In this document: positions 27,299 to 36,164 of the stretch, in pieces
Layout of the letters: each line of letters begins with the position of its first letter
How positions within the stretch are numbered: position 1 is the stretch's first letter
NCBI GenBank assembly: GCA_030017655.1
Contig: JASEIM010000006.1
Coordinates: 31,733 to 95,732, forward strand
Reading direction: 5' to 3'
From: Methanobacterium sp.
GTDB taxonomy: Archaea; Methanobacteriota; Methanobacteria; Methanobacteriales; Methanobacteriaceae
Length of the DNA stretch: 64,000 nucleotides
Position numbers and translations under genes: made by a program
The notes under the pieces: generated by a model
Database searches by the model: none
What the model saw: the letters and a program-made list of their open reading frames with translations, nothing else
Told to the model about the DNA's origin: nothing

Positions 27299-27742
27299 AT
27301 GGTTCAAAAAATATTAGTACCCACAGATGGATCAAAACAGGCAGAAACAGCAGGAGAACATGCTATTACCACAGCAGGTCTTGGCGATGATATAATTGTA
27401 TTATACGTAATTGATATTGATTATTTGAAAGCATTACCACAGCAGGATTTAAGGGAACAGCTGAAAAAAAATTTAAGAGAAGAAGGAAAAAGGACAGTTG
27501 AGAAATTCAGACAAAAAATTGAAGATGCTAAATGTGAAGGATACTGTAGAGATGTTAATTTAATCACTAAAATCAAAGAAGGAAAACCTGCAGATGTTAT
27601 ACTTAAAACCATTGAGGAAGAAGGTATAGATCAGGTAATAATGGGTAAATCAGGTAAACACAGCATAGAAAAGTTCATAATTGGAAGCACCACTGATAGA
27701 GTGGTAAGAAAAGCAAGGGTTCCAGTAAATGTAATCTCGTAA
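27299..27742 (+). CDS. Universal stress protein, UspA family
   Basis: 147 residues with the ATP-binding layout: KILVPTDGSKQAETAGEH at the start, and GKSGKHSIEKFIIGSTTDRV near the C-terminus (G-x2-G-x9-G-S/T). It is a soluble nucleotide-binding dimer. A strong AGGAGGT ribosome binding site lies 5 nt before the ATG. Confidence 0.95.
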   Translation: MVQKILVPTDGSKQAETAGEHAITTAGLGDDIIVLYVIDIDYLKALPQQDLREQLKKNLREEGKRTVEKFRQKIEDAKCEGYCRDVNLITKIKEGKPADVILKTIEEEGIDQVIMGKSGKHSIEKFIIGSTTDRVVRKARVPVNVIS

Positions 27743-27778
27743 ATTAATTTTTACTTTATCTGCACCGATAAAATTTAA

Positions 27779-28594
27779 ATGAATAAAGCATCTATTAAGT
27801 CTATGCTCACTGAACTTTCAAAATTTATCCAGGATAATTTTCTTTATCTTCATCCCGGCTACACACTGCTAAATACTATTGTTTTCGGCATAATACTGGG
27901 TATTGCAGTGATAATAGTTATAAAAATGTTTAAATACATAAAAAAAGACCCAAAAGATCTTTTAATCCCTGTAATTCCTTTTATTTTCTTTGGATCAAGC
28001 GCAAGGGCTCTTGTAGATAATGGAATTTATCCGCTTGTTCTATGGCTTGTAACTCCTGGAATTTACATTTTAACCGGGTTAGTGACTATTATTACTCTTC
28101 TAATATCAGTTTATATTGAAAAGAAAACTGATTTTGATTTTAGATATTTAATGATTATTGTAGGGGTTATTTTATGCATTCCAAATATTCTTTACATTAA
28201 TCACATTAATCTAACCGCGTTTTTAGGAATCATCATATCATGGGGAGCGGTATCATCTATTTTTATCATTTTAAGAAATAAATGGGATCTTCTAAAGGAT
28301 AAACTTAATTTAAGTGCTCTGCTGGCTCATTTATTCGATGCAGCTTCTACATTTATGGCTGTTGACTTTTATGGCTATGGAGAGCAGCATGTACTCCCAA
28401 ATGCCCTTACAAACCTTGCAGGAACTGCATTTGTAATGTTTCCATTAAAAATAGTTGTTATTTTGGCAGCACTTTATGTAATTGATGAATATATTGAAGA
28501 TAAGACCATTTCAAATATGTTGAAGCTTGCAATATTTATTTTGGGCCTTGCACCTGGCCTCAGAAATTCATTAAGTCTTATTATTGGTGCTTAG
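27779..28594 (+). CDS. DUF63 family membrane protein
   Basis: 271 residues with about eight hydrophobic segments. The motifs FFGSSARALVDNGIYP, LAHLFDAASTFMAVDFYGYG and EQHVLPNALTNLAGTAFVMF are typical of the archaeal DUF63 family, whose function is unknown. Asp and His inside membrane segments hint at an enzymatic or transport role (inference). No ribosome binding site before ATG 27779, and the upstream gene ends 37 bp away. Confidence 0.88.
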   Translation: MNKASIKSMLTELSKFIQDNFLYLHPGYTLLNTIVFGIILGIAVIIVIKMFKYIKKDPKDLLIPVIPFIFFGSSARALVDNGIYPLVLWLVTPGIYILTGLVTIITLLISVYIEKKTDFDFRYLMIIVGVILCIPNILYINHINLTAFLGIIISWGAVSSIFIILRNKWDLLKDKLNLSALLAHLFDAASTFMAVDFYGYGEQHVLPNALTNLAGTAFVMFPLKIVVILAALYVIDEYIEDKTISNMLKLAIFILGLAPGLRNSLSLIIGA

Positions 28595-28708
28595 TTTTGG
28601 GATTAAGGCTTAATCTGAATTTCTCTAAAATTTCATCAAAATTATCAATATTTTTTTATTAAGGTATTCCAATACAATTATACAGCCAAACCAAAGGAGA
28701 AATATTTT

Positions 28709-30226
28709 ATGTATATAGAAAAGGTAAAAAACAAAATGAATCTACCGAAAACGGTAAGAATATTCGATACGACACTAAGAGACGGCGAACAAACACCAGG
28801 AGTCGCAATTACAGTAGATGAAAAGATAAGAATTGCAAAAAGACTCGATGAACTTGGTGTTAATGTAATAGAAGCAGGATTCCCAGCAGCTTCAAGCGGT
28901 GAAAAAGAAGCAGCACGTGAAATTCTGAAACTGGGTCTTGATGCTCAGCTCTGTGGTTTGGCAAGAGTATTAAAAGAAGATTTAGATGCAGCTATTGACA
29001 GCGGCGTTGACTATATACATACATTTGTGGGAACATCCCCTTTACACCGAAAATACAAGCTTAAAATGAGTAAAGAAGACATTTTAGTTAAAGCAGTAGA
29101 TGCTGTGGAGTACATAAAAGATCATGGAATCATAGCTGAATTTTCAGCAGAGGACGCCACAAGAACAGAATTCGATTATCTAAAAGAAATATATAAATCC
29201 GTTGAAGATGCAGGTGCAGATTACATAAATGTGCCGGATACAGTTGGAGTAATGGTCCCAACTTCCATGAAATGGCTTATAAGCCACCTTAACGAATATT
29301 TAAGCATTCCAATAAGCGTTCACTGCCACGATGACTTCGGCCTTGCAGTTGCAAACTCTCTCATCTCTATAGAAGCAGGGGCCAGCCAGGTACATGCAAC
29401 CATAAATGGATTAGGCGAAAGAGCGGGAAATGCATCCTTAGAAGAGGTTGTAATGTCATTAATCACTGAATATGGCATTGAAATGAATATAAAAACGGAA
29501 AGGCTTGTAAATCTATCTGAATTTGTGGCAAGAATTACTGGAATCAAAATGCCCCCAAATAAAGCCATAGTGGGAGAAAATGCCTTTGCACATGAAGCAG
29601 GAATTCATGTACACGGCGTACTTGCAAAAGCAGAGACCTATGAACCTATAACTCCTGAAATGGTTGGACACACAAGAAGAATTGTTCTAGGAAAACATAC
29701 CGGTGCAAAAGCCATTAAATCAAAACTTGATGAATATGGTATAGATTTAACTAAAGACCAATTTGAAAAGGTTTTTGATCAGGTTAAATCTCTTGGAGAT
29801 AAAGGTAAATGTGTTACAGATGCAGATTTAAAAGCTTTAGCTGAGAGCATAATTGGAAAAGCAAAAGAAGAGATTGTAAAACTTGAAGGCTTCTCTGTAA
29901 TGACTGGAAACATCGTAATGCCTACAGCTACCGTAAAACTCAATATTGGGGGAGAAATAAAAACAGCAGCAAAAACTGGTGTTGGACCTGTAGATGCAGC
30001 AATAAATGCTATTCAAAGCGTTGTAGGCGATATAGCAGATATAGAACTTCAAGAATATAATATAGAAGCCATAACTGGCGGTACAAACGCTCTTGCAGAG
30101 GTATTTGTGATAATGGGAGATAAAGAAGGAAATCGTGCAACTGGAAGATCTACAACAGAAGACATAGTCATGGCCAGTGTAGAAGCAGTATTAGACGCTA
30201 TAAATAAGATACTGATATTAAGATAA
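28709..30226 (+). CDS. leuA: 2-isopropylmalate synthase family (LeuA-type; citramalate synthase possible)
   Basis: An acyl-CoA condensing enzyme of the HMG-CoA-lyase fold. The 505 residues have an N-terminal TIM barrel ([20 protein letters not shown], then [19 protein letters not shown], metal site [15 protein letters not shown]) and a C-terminal LeuA allosteric domain (about 385-505, [20 protein letters not shown]). The EAGFPAAS and CGLAR signatures favour isopropylmalate synthase over CimA or the homocitrate synthase AksA, but methanogens carry several paralogues and substrate choice is hard to call. AAAGGAGA precedes the ATG. No other leu genes are adjacent. Confidence 0.85.
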   Translation: MYIEKVKNKMNLPKTVRIFDTTLRDGEQTPGVAITVDEKIRIAKRLDELGVNVIEAGFPAASSGEKEAAREILKLGLDAQLCGLARVLKEDLDAAIDSGVDYIHTFVGTSPLHRKYKLKMSKEDILVKAVDAVEYIKDHGIIAEFSAEDATRTEFDYLKEIYKSVEDAGADYINVPDTVGVMVPTSMKWLISHLNEYLSIPISVHCHDDFGLAVANSLISIEAGASQVHATINGLGERAGNASLEEVVMSLITEYGIEMNIKTERLVNLSEFVARITGIKMPPNKAIVGENAFAHEAGIHVHGVLAKAETYEPITPEMVGHTRRIVLGKHTGAKAIKSKLDEYGIDLTKDQFEKVFDQVKSLGDKGKCVTDADLKALAESIIGKAKEEIVKLEGFSVMTGNIVMPTATVKLNIGGEIKTAAKTGVGPVDAAINAIQSVVGDIADIELQEYNIEAITGGTNALAEVFVIMGDKEGNRATGRSTTEDIVMASVEAVLDAINKILILR

Positions 30227-30320
30227 TAGATATCCAATATTTTGAATTATATTACATGAAAAAGGTATTAATATGTATTATAATATACTTATTTAAATTA
30301 GAATATACGGAGAATTAACA

Positions 30321-31079
30321 ATGGGTAGTGCCAGGATTCTAATAGTCGAAGATGAAAGAATCACCGCAGAGGACATAAAGGGAGCGTTGGAAAGCGCGGG
30401 TTACAGGGTCCCTGCTTTGGTATCTTCTGGTGAGGAAGCAATTAAAAAAGCTGAAGAGTCTCGGCCTGACTTGATTCTCATGGATATCCGACTTGATGGT
30501 GAAATGGATGGTATAGAGGCTGCAGAAATAATTAGGGAGGATTATGGGATACCAGTAATATATTTAACTGCATATTCCGATACTTTTACGGTGCAGAGAG
30601 CTAAAATCACTGAACCTTCAGGATATATCCTTAAAGAACCATTTGGATTTATCCATAAACCTTTTGAGGAGAGTGAACTGCATACTGCAATTGAAATAAC
30701 ACTGTACAAGAATAAGATAGAAAAACAATTAAGGAATCATGAGCAATGGTTTCGGACAATACTTAACAATATAAATGATTCCGTAATCACCACGAATTCT
30801 AAGGGGCAGATTAAATTTATGAATCCAGCAGCTGAAGATATAACGGGACATTTAAAAGGGGATGCTATGGGTAAGAACCTGGAAGACGTATTGGGGGTCT
30901 TAAGTAAAGAAATACGTCAGATGAACGAGGCACAGGATCTTTCAATAAGTTTCTTTGATAAAGTTATTAAAAAACCCGTTGATGGGACTGATATTACAAT
31001 AAGGGGCAATATTAGCTCTGTTAGGGATGAAATGGATAACATTATTGGATTCTCCATAATATTCAGGGATTTTATGTGA
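30321..31079 (+). CDS. Response regulator receiver plus PAS domain protein
   Basis: 252 residues. Receiver domain at about 1-125 with phospho-acceptor Asp in DLILMDIRLDGEMDGIEAA, acidic pair IVEDE, the TAYSD threonine switch and the HKPFEE lysine. A PAS domain follows (about 135-250: RTILNNINDSVITTNSKGQI, KFMNPAAEDITG, ending in IIGFSIIFRDF). There is no HTH or kinase domain, so it acts by protein contacts or feeds a separate histidine kinase. Such receiver-PAS proteins abound in Methanobacterium. CGGAGAATTAACA precedes the ATG. Confidence 0.93.
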   Translation: MGSARILIVEDERITAEDIKGALESAGYRVPALVSSGEEAIKKAEESRPDLILMDIRLDGEMDGIEAAEIIREDYGIPVIYLTAYSDTFTVQRAKITEPSGYILKEPFGFIHKPFEESELHTAIEITLYKNKIEKQLRNHEQWFRTILNNINDSVITTNSKGQIKFMNPAAEDITGHLKGDAMGKNLEDVLGVLSKEIRQMNEAQDLSISFFDKVIKKPVDGTDITIRGNISSVRDEMDNIIGFSIIFRDFM

Positions 31080-31305
31080 TGTTTGTTCTAAATTATTTTC
31101 CAATACCTTAATTTTTATTATTTTTATTCTTTAAATTGTTTTAATTTTGATATTATAACTAAAATATCCTTTTAAAGGGTATTAAGACAATATTTAAATT
31201 TTATAAATAAAAAATCCTTCAATTATTTACTTTGAAGTCTCAAAAAGAGAAATAAAAAACATAAACTATATATATTAATTACAAGATTATAATAATAATA
31301 TAAGG

Positions 31306-31319
31306 CCATATTAATATGG
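31306..31319. promoter_or_regulatory. Perfect 14-bp palindrome CCATATTAATATGG in the alba promoter region
   Basis: It lies between the likely TATA box (about 31270) and the first hairpin (31329), at or just past the expected transcription start. That is a common operator position in archaea. The regulator is unknown. Confidence 0.4.
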
Positions 31320-31328
31320 TTATTCTTT

Positions 31329-31445
31329 GGAGGTTGAAGAAAAATCCTTTAGGATTTTTCTGAACCCCCCAAAAATTCTTTGAGTTTTTTGGAGGTTTAA
31401 GAAAATCGTAGATTTTCTAAACACCAAAAACGAAGTTTTTGGAGG
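31329..31445 (+). repeat. Array C: four hairpins in the alba leader, ending in the ribosome binding site
   Basis: H1 31339-31360 (GAAAAATCC with GGATTTTTC), extended by GGAGGTT against AACCCCC. H2 31369-31392 (CCAAAAA with TTTTTGG). H3 31400-31418 (AGAAAATC, loop GTA). H4 31424-31442 (CCAAAAAC, loop GAA). GGAGGTT occurs three times: at 31329, 31391 and 31441. The first two can pair with the A/C-rich segments that follow, while the third is the alba ribosome binding site, whose first two G are in the H4 arm. The segments GAGGTTGAAGAAAA (31330-31343) and TTTTCTGAACCC (31356-31367) recur downstream of alba. Confidence 0.8.
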
Positions 31446-31453
31446 TTAAAGTG

Positions 31454-31726
31454 ATGTCAGAGGAAAATGTTGTATACATTGGAAATAAACCCGTAATGAA
31501 CTACGTTTTAGCTGTTGTAACACAGATGAACGGTGGAACTTCAGAAGTAATTTTAAAGGCAAGAGGAAGAGCTATAAGTAGAGCTGTAGATGTTGCTGAA
31601 ATCGTTAGAAATAGGTTTATATCTGATGTTGATATAGGCAATATTGATATATGCACAGAAGAAATAATGAGCAACGAAGGCACAGCTACAAATGTTTCAG
31701 CTATTGAGATACAGCTTTGCAAGTAA
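31454..31726 (+). CDS. albA: Alba DNA/RNA-binding chromatin protein
   Basis: 90 residues from ATG 31454, the normal Alba length. [20 protein letters not shown] holds the conserved DNA-contact lysine (K12, equivalent to the acetylatable K16 of crenarchaeal Alba). The rest is the Alba fold ([20 protein letters not shown], then an end with the acidic [17 protein letters not shown] loop). It coats chromosomal DNA and binds RNA. The GGAGGTTAAAGTG site before the ATG supports this start over the upstream TTG at 31439. The gene sits exactly between two hairpin arrays, which is unusual. Confidence 0.96.
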   Translation: MSEENVVYIGNKPVMNYVLAVVTQMNGGTSEVILKARGRAISRAVDVAEIVRNRFISDVDIGNIDICTEEIMSNEGTATNVSAIEIQLCK

Positions 31727-31748
31727 ATCAGTAAAATAACTCCAAACT

Positions 31749-31870
31749 GAAACCTTTTAGGTTTCATTTTCATGCCAAAAATCATAGATTTTTGCACCCA
31801 AAAAATTTTTTAATTTTTTGAGGTTGAAGAAAATACCCAGTATTTTCTGAACCCAAAATCGAAGATTTTG
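31749..31870. repeat. Array D: five hairpins downstream of alba
   Basis: 31749-31765 (GAAACCT, loop TTT), 31776-31794 (CAAAAATC, ATA), 31799-31820 (CAAAAAATT, TTTT), 31828-31848 (AGAAAATAC, CCA; stem extends to GGTT/AACC) and 31854-31870 (CAAAATC, GAA). It shares the 14-mer GAGGTTGAAGAAAA (31820-31833) and TTTTCTGAACCC (31843-31854) with array C, so the alba gene is bracketed by direct copies of one unit. It may also act as the alba terminator. Confidence 0.8.
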
Positions 31871-31990
31871 AGGTTTTGATTACTTTATCAACTATATTTT
31901 CAACTTTTTATAATTTTAAAACTATAAAATTAATTTTATTAAAAAATAAATTATAGATGGATTTTATTCCATCTTCAAACAAATATATGC

Positions 31991-33229
31991 TTATTCTTTC
32001 TTTCTACGCATGATAATGGCCCTAATTACTATTAAAGCAATTATTATTCCGGCCACTATACCAACAATGTAGTATAAATACTCTGAAGTTGGGCCTGTTT
32101 TTTTCTCATTATCCAGTGCGTAGAGGTATCCATCTTCGCCACCTACGTAAATATCATCACCATATACTATTGGAGATGATGTAAATGGTGTATTAAACAA
32201 ATAATAGCCGGGTGAATAACTCCATTCTTCTTTACCACTGAATTTATTTAAAATATAGACAGTTCCACTATCAGAACTTACTACAATGTAGTCACCCATG
32301 AGTGCGGGTGTTGATTTTACATTACCTACATTTGCTGACCATTTCAGCTTTCCATTCCTCATATCCAGACAGGTAATGTTTCCATTATCTGCTCCTATAA
32401 AAAGGCTGTTGTCATTTGAATCAAGAAGTGGGGATGATTTAATAGGGTCTCCAAAATTATATGACCATTTAACAGATCCATCATTTGTATTTAGTGCATA
32501 AAACACTCCATTATCCGTACCTTCATATAATACATTATTTCTAATGGCTGGAGAAGATCTTACTGCGCTACCAGTATCAAATTCCCATATTTTTTTACCA
32601 TCTTCGGTATTTAATGCATATATTTTTCCATCATCTGATCCAAAGTAAATGCTTCCATTGTAAACTGCGGGAGCAGATTTTATATCATTTTTGCTTTCAA
32701 ACTCCCATTTCATTGTACCGTTTTTAGTATATATGGCATATAAACGCTTGTCATTAGATCCAACATAGATGGTTCCATTATATATTGCGGGAGAGGATTC
32801 AACACCATTCCCTGTTTTATATTTCCAGATAGAATCTCCATTTTTCTTATTTAGGGCATAAAGATAACCATCTTTTGAACCAAAGTATACATTATCTCCA
32901 TTAATAACTGGGGATGAAATTATATCTCCCCCTGTTTTATAATCCCAGACCCTTGTACCATCCTCTAAATTTAAGGCATAGAAACTCCCATCTACAGAAC
33001 CGAAATACAGGATTTTATCTGAAATCGCAGGAGAAGATTTTATGGCCCCATTAGCTTTGAAAAGCCAGGATTCAGGAACAAAATCTGAAGCTTCATCCAG
33101 ATAGCCTGTGTGATCCAGATTTGCATGGAACATGTTCCAATCCTGTGCTGTAACTGGTGCAATTGTAAATGGGCCTGCTAAAATGCACATTATAATAAAT
33201 CCAATGAGTATATTCTTTTTTTCGAACAA
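31991..33229 (-). CDS. Secreted/membrane-anchored PQQ-repeat beta-propeller protein
   Basis: About 412 residues. An N-terminal signal segment (ILIGFIIMCILAGPF, cleavage after PVTAQD) is followed by about seven propeller blades with the repeated pattern VYFGSKDGYLYALNKKNGDS-W-Y-TG-SSPAI. A C-terminal membrane helix near the end is followed by a basic tail (IVIRAIIMRRKKE). It sits outside the cytoplasm, anchored at its C-terminus. The role is unknown; such proteins are abundant in Methanobacteriales as surface or assembly scaffolds. Start TTG 33229, 5 nt after GGTGA, is preferred over GTG 33238, which lies inside that site. Confidence 0.88.
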   Translation of the reverse strand: MFEKKNILIGFIIMCILAGPFTIAPVTAQDWNMFHANLDHTGYLDEASDFVPESWLFKANGAIKSSPAISDKILYFGSVDGSFYALNLEDGTRVWDYKTGGDIISSPVINGDNVYFGSKDGYLYALNKKNGDSIWKYKTGNGVESSPAIYNGTIYVGSNDKRLYAIYTKNGTMKWEFESKNDIKSAPAVYNGSIYFGSDDGKIYALNTEDGKKIWEFDTGSAVRSSPAIRNNVLYEGTDNGVFYALNTNDGSVKWSYNFGDPIKSSPLLDSNDNSLFIGADNGNITCLDMRNGKLKWSANVGNVKSTPALMGDYIVVSSDSGTVYILNKFSGKEEWSYSPGYYLFNTPFTSSPIVYGDDIYVGGEDGYLYALDNEKKTGPTSEYLYYIVGIVAGIIIALIVIRAIIMRRKKE

Positions 33230-33258
33230 TTTAATCACCTAAATTTTTATCAAACTTT

Positions 33259-34461
33259 TTAAATGTCTCTGTTAAATCTGGTAACTCCCAGTGCGAAAAA
33301 CAGAGCTGTAAATCCTAAAAGCACCGCTATTTCCATCCATATATCCCCAATACCTGCTCCTTGTAACATTACACCTCTCAGAGCGTTATTGGCATAGGTT
33401 AAAGGTGCTATATAAGCTATTTTCTGGAATATCCAGGGCATGGTTTCGATGGGGTAGAAAACACCGGATACAAACATCATAGGCATGGAGAAAGGCATCA
33501 CCATCTGGACATAGTCTTCCTGGGTACTGACCCTGGCAGAAACCATTATACCAAAACCTACAAAACATAATGCCGTAATTACAAGCAGGAATATCGTAAG
33601 TAACATGCTACCGTTTATAGTAATGTTAAACAATACCATAGCCGCTCCAATCAGTACCAGAGCCGTAGCAGTTTGAATAACTAATCTTGATATGATTTTA
33701 CCACCTACTACAGTAGCAACACTAGTAGGGGTCATAAATAGTCTGGCTAGCTCTCCCCGTTCACGTTCCCCTGCCAGTGACTCTCCCATGCTCATCATAG
33801 CCCCCATCATCACGGTCATGGCCAGAATTGCAGGCACCAGAAAGTCTATGTATGCAATATCTCCATATAATCTGTTAATCTGGAAATTAATGGAGTTCAT
33901 TATACTTTTTATATCAAGAGATTGCTGCTGCGCTTGAACAGAACTTTGCTGTACTTGTATGGCTGCTGCTGAGGGTTGGGAAGGTGTTAGATTCATGGCT
34001 TCTAGCTTTTGCATTCCTAATTCAACTGAAATTTGATTAAAAAGTGCCTGTGTAGCTGGAAGAACTGCAGTAGTCGCCATCTGGTCTGACGAATCAACTT
34101 CAAATAATACACTTTTTGGTTTTGTATCCGTCATATCGTCATAATTTGAAGGTAAAATTATGGCTGCTCTGACTTCACCGCTTTCAACCATCTGTTTTGC
34201 TTTATCAGGGTCTGTTATTATATCTTTAACGTCATAAAGGCCCATTTCCTTAATCGCATTAAGTGTAACATCAGTTACCTGGCCATGACTTTGTTCTACT
34301 ACAACAACAGGAATATTTTCCAGTTCTCCTCCCATACCATAACCAAAGAGGGTTATCATAATTATGGGGAATAAGAATATTGAAATTAAACGTGGTTTAT
34401 GCCTCCATAGAACCAGAAGATCCTTTTTAATCATCCACATGATTTTTTTAGTTTCAACCAT
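33259..34461 (-). CDS. ABC-2 type transporter permease
   Basis: 400 residues. A cytoplasmic start and first membrane helix (RLISIFLFPIIMITLFGYGM) precede a large extracytoplasmic loop with a Gln-rich patch (about 165-185). Five C-terminal helices follow, with the ABC-2 signature AGERERGELARLFMTPTSVA. It exports a substrate that cannot be predicted; the YhgE/YbhS-like loop suggests drug or lipid efflux. GGAGGTG lies upstream, inside the end of the ATPase gene, and the two overlap by one base (TAATG), so they form one operon. Confidence 0.93.
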   Translation of the reverse strand: MVETKKIMWMIKKDLLVLWRHKPRLISIFLFPIIMITLFGYGMGGELENIPVVVVEQSHGQVTDVTLNAIKEMGLYDVKDIITDPDKAKQMVESGEVRAAIILPSNYDDMTDTKPKSVLFEVDSSDQMATTAVLPATQALFNQISVELGMQKLEAMNLTPSQPSAAAIQVQQSSVQAQQQSLDIKSIMNSINFQINRLYGDIAYIDFLVPAILAMTVMMGAMMSMGESLAGERERGELARLFMTPTSVATVVGGKIISRLVIQTATALVLIGAAMVLFNITINGSMLLTIFLLVITALCFVGFGIMVSARVSTQEDYVQMVMPFSMPMMFVSGVFYPIETMPWIFQKIAYIAPLTYANNALRGVMLQGAGIGDIWMEIAVLLGFTALFFALGVTRFNRDI

Positions 34462-35546
34462 TATTCTACACCTCCTTGTGTCTTTTTAGAGGTAACCCTC
34501 ATGAAAACTTCTTCTAAGGAAGGGTCTTTTGTAGCTATGGACGTGATATTTCCTCCAAATTTAATTATATCTGCTATGACCTTGGTTATTGCATCATCTT
34601 CGTCATCTATATCCATAGTTATTCTTCCAGAGGCATGTTCTTTAACATCATGAACTATTGGTAAATTATTAAGATGACTCAACATTTCTTCGTCCTTGTT
34701 ATTTATCATCACACTTAACTCTTTTAAATTAAGGTCTTCATCCCCCATATTATCTTTCATGTGTTCAATCACCGTTTTATTTTCAGGATCGGTTTCTTCA
34801 AGTATTTTTTCAAGGGCTTCAGAAACGTTTGAAGTAATTGGTCCTCGTTCTTCTTTTATTTCTTTAATCATGGTATCTTTAAGCCCTTGTGGAGTATCAA
34901 ATGCAGCAAGTCTACCTTGATTGATAATTCCTACATCATCACAGAGTAATTCTACTTCGTACATGTCATGTGAACATAATATTATTGTATGGCCCTCTGC
35001 GTTTAGTTCTTCAACCAGGTCCCATAAAACTCTCTTTGTTGTTGGATCTAAACCTATTGTAGGCTCATCTAAGAATAAAATATCTGGTTGATGTATTAAA
35101 CTTGCAACTACTGAAGCTTTTTGCTTCATACCTCCAGAAAGCTGTTTTACAAGCTTGTCTTCAGCATATTTTATGTCTACCATTTCCATTAGTTCGGCTG
35201 CTCTGCTTTCTTTAAGATCTGAGGGAAGTCCATAGTAGTCAGCGCAGAGATATACATTTTCTTTAACTGTAAGATCTGCATAAAGACTAACAAGCTGAGG
35301 TACCATTCCTATTTGTTGCCTAACTTCATCAGGATTCTTTAAAACATCATATCCCGCTACATTGGCGGTTCCTGATGTTGGAAAAATTAAACAGGTAAGC
35401 ATTTTTATGGTGGTTGTTTTTCCAGCACCATTCGGACCTAAAAATCCGAATATGGTTTTATCTTTAACTTTCATGTTGAGAGCATCAACAGCTAAAAAAT
35501 CACCATACTGTTTTGTAAGATCGAATGTTTCTATAGCATATTTCAT
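34461..35546 (-). CDS. ABC transporter ATP-binding protein
   Basis: 361 residues. Walker A GPNGAGKTTTI, Q-loop GMVPQLVSLYADLT, signature QLSGGMKQKASVVASLI, Walker B ILFLDEPTIGLDP and the H-loop CSHDMYE are all present. A C-terminal extension of about 120 residues (about 240-361) carries an acidic insert and a domain seen in DrrA-type exporters. It energises the adjacent ABC-2 permease. It begins 5 bp after the PadR stop, so PadR, ATPase and permease form one operon. Confidence 0.96.
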   Translation of the reverse strand: MKYAIETFDLTKQYGDFLAVDALNMKVKDKTIFGFLGPNGAGKTTTIKMLTCLIFPTSGTANVAGYDVLKNPDEVRQQIGMVPQLVSLYADLTVKENVYLCADYYGLPSDLKESRAAELMEMVDIKYAEDKLVKQLSGGMKQKASVVASLIHQPDILFLDEPTIGLDPTTKRVLWDLVEELNAEGHTIILCSHDMYEVELLCDDVGIINQGRLAAFDTPQGLKDTMIKEIKEERGPITSNVSEALEKILEETDPENKTVIEHMKDNMGDEDLNLKELSVMINNKDEEMLSHLNNLPIVHDVKEHASGRITMDIDDEDDAITKVIADIIKFGGNITSIATKDPSLEEVFMRVTSKKTQGGVE

Positions 35547-35551
35547 ATAAT

Positions 35552-36043
35552 TCAGCTCCTATTGTCCTCCTTATCAATTAGCATGTCCTTAATGAACTCT
35601 AACCAAAGACTGGATTTATTTTCTCTTGCAATTTGGGCCATGGCTTTGAATCTGGAAAGGGTTTCTTTACCTTCCTCAGTTATTTCGTAATATTTCACTT
35701 TTCGCTTCCCATGATGTTCCCAGAATCCTTTTATAAGTCCATTTTTTTCCAGGTCGTGCAGTACTGGATATATTTTACTTGCACTGGGCATTTTGTTTTC
35801 ATAAGGGGTAGATTCATGGAGTTTGGTCATAATTTCGTATCCGTGTTGTTTTTTCTGGCTAATGAGCCATAATATCATTGTGTTGGCAAAACCTCTCATC
35901 AGGCCTTTCATTAACTTTTTTTCATACTTGGACATTTTTTTCATAAGTTTGTGATGTTCTTGCATCGTTTTATGGAATTTTTCTTCTTTTAAATCTTTTA
36001 TGTCAGAAGAATTAGGTTTATTCGGCGCCTCTTCATCATCCAT
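35552..36043 (-). CDS. PadR family transcriptional regulator
   Basis: 163 residues from ATG 36043, which has GGAGG 9 nt upstream. An N-terminal charged segment precedes the PadR winged helix (ANTMILWLISQKKQHGYEIM; SKIYPVLHDLEKNGLIKGFW; KVKYYEITEEGKETL). A C-terminal dimerisation helix follows. As first gene of an exporter operon it probably represses its own promoter until a ligand binds. A perfect palindrome lies 50 bp upstream. Confidence 0.93.
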   Translation of the reverse strand: MDDEEAPNKPNSSDIKDLKEEKFHKTMQEHHKLMKKMSKYEKKLMKGLMRGFANTMILWLISQKKQHGYEIMTKLHESTPYENKMPSASKIYPVLHDLEKNGLIKGFWEHHGKRKVKYYEITEEGKETLSRFKAMAQIARENKSSLWLEFIKDMLIDKEDNRS

Positions 36044-36091
36044 ATATTTGCCTCCATTTCTCATATGTATCAAATTTCGATATAATTATTT

Positions 36092-36103
36092 TTGATATAT
36101 CAA
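36092..36103. promoter_or_regulatory. Perfect 12-bp palindrome TTGATATATCAA between the PadR operon and its divergent neighbour
   Basis: It lies in the 121-bp divergent spacer. A related half, ATCAAATTTCGATAT, flanks it at 36069-36083, and a TATA-like CTATATAAATT for the plus-strand gene begins at 36108. The position fits a PadR operator controlling both directions. Confidence 0.5.
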
Positions 36104-36164
36104 TTTTCTATATAAATTTTTTGATCCAAATGATTTAATTAGACAAATCATTAAAATTGATATC

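Larger units (their letters stand above)
31080..31453. other. Spacer upstream of alba with promoter, palindrome and hairpin leader
   Basis: About 370 bp with no coding trace. TATA-like TATATATATTAA at about 31267-31279 would start a transcript near 31300. A perfect 14-bp palindrome CCATATTAATATGG is at 31306-31319, and hairpin array C fills 31329-31442. So alba likely has a structured leader of about 150 nt. Confidence 0.55.
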
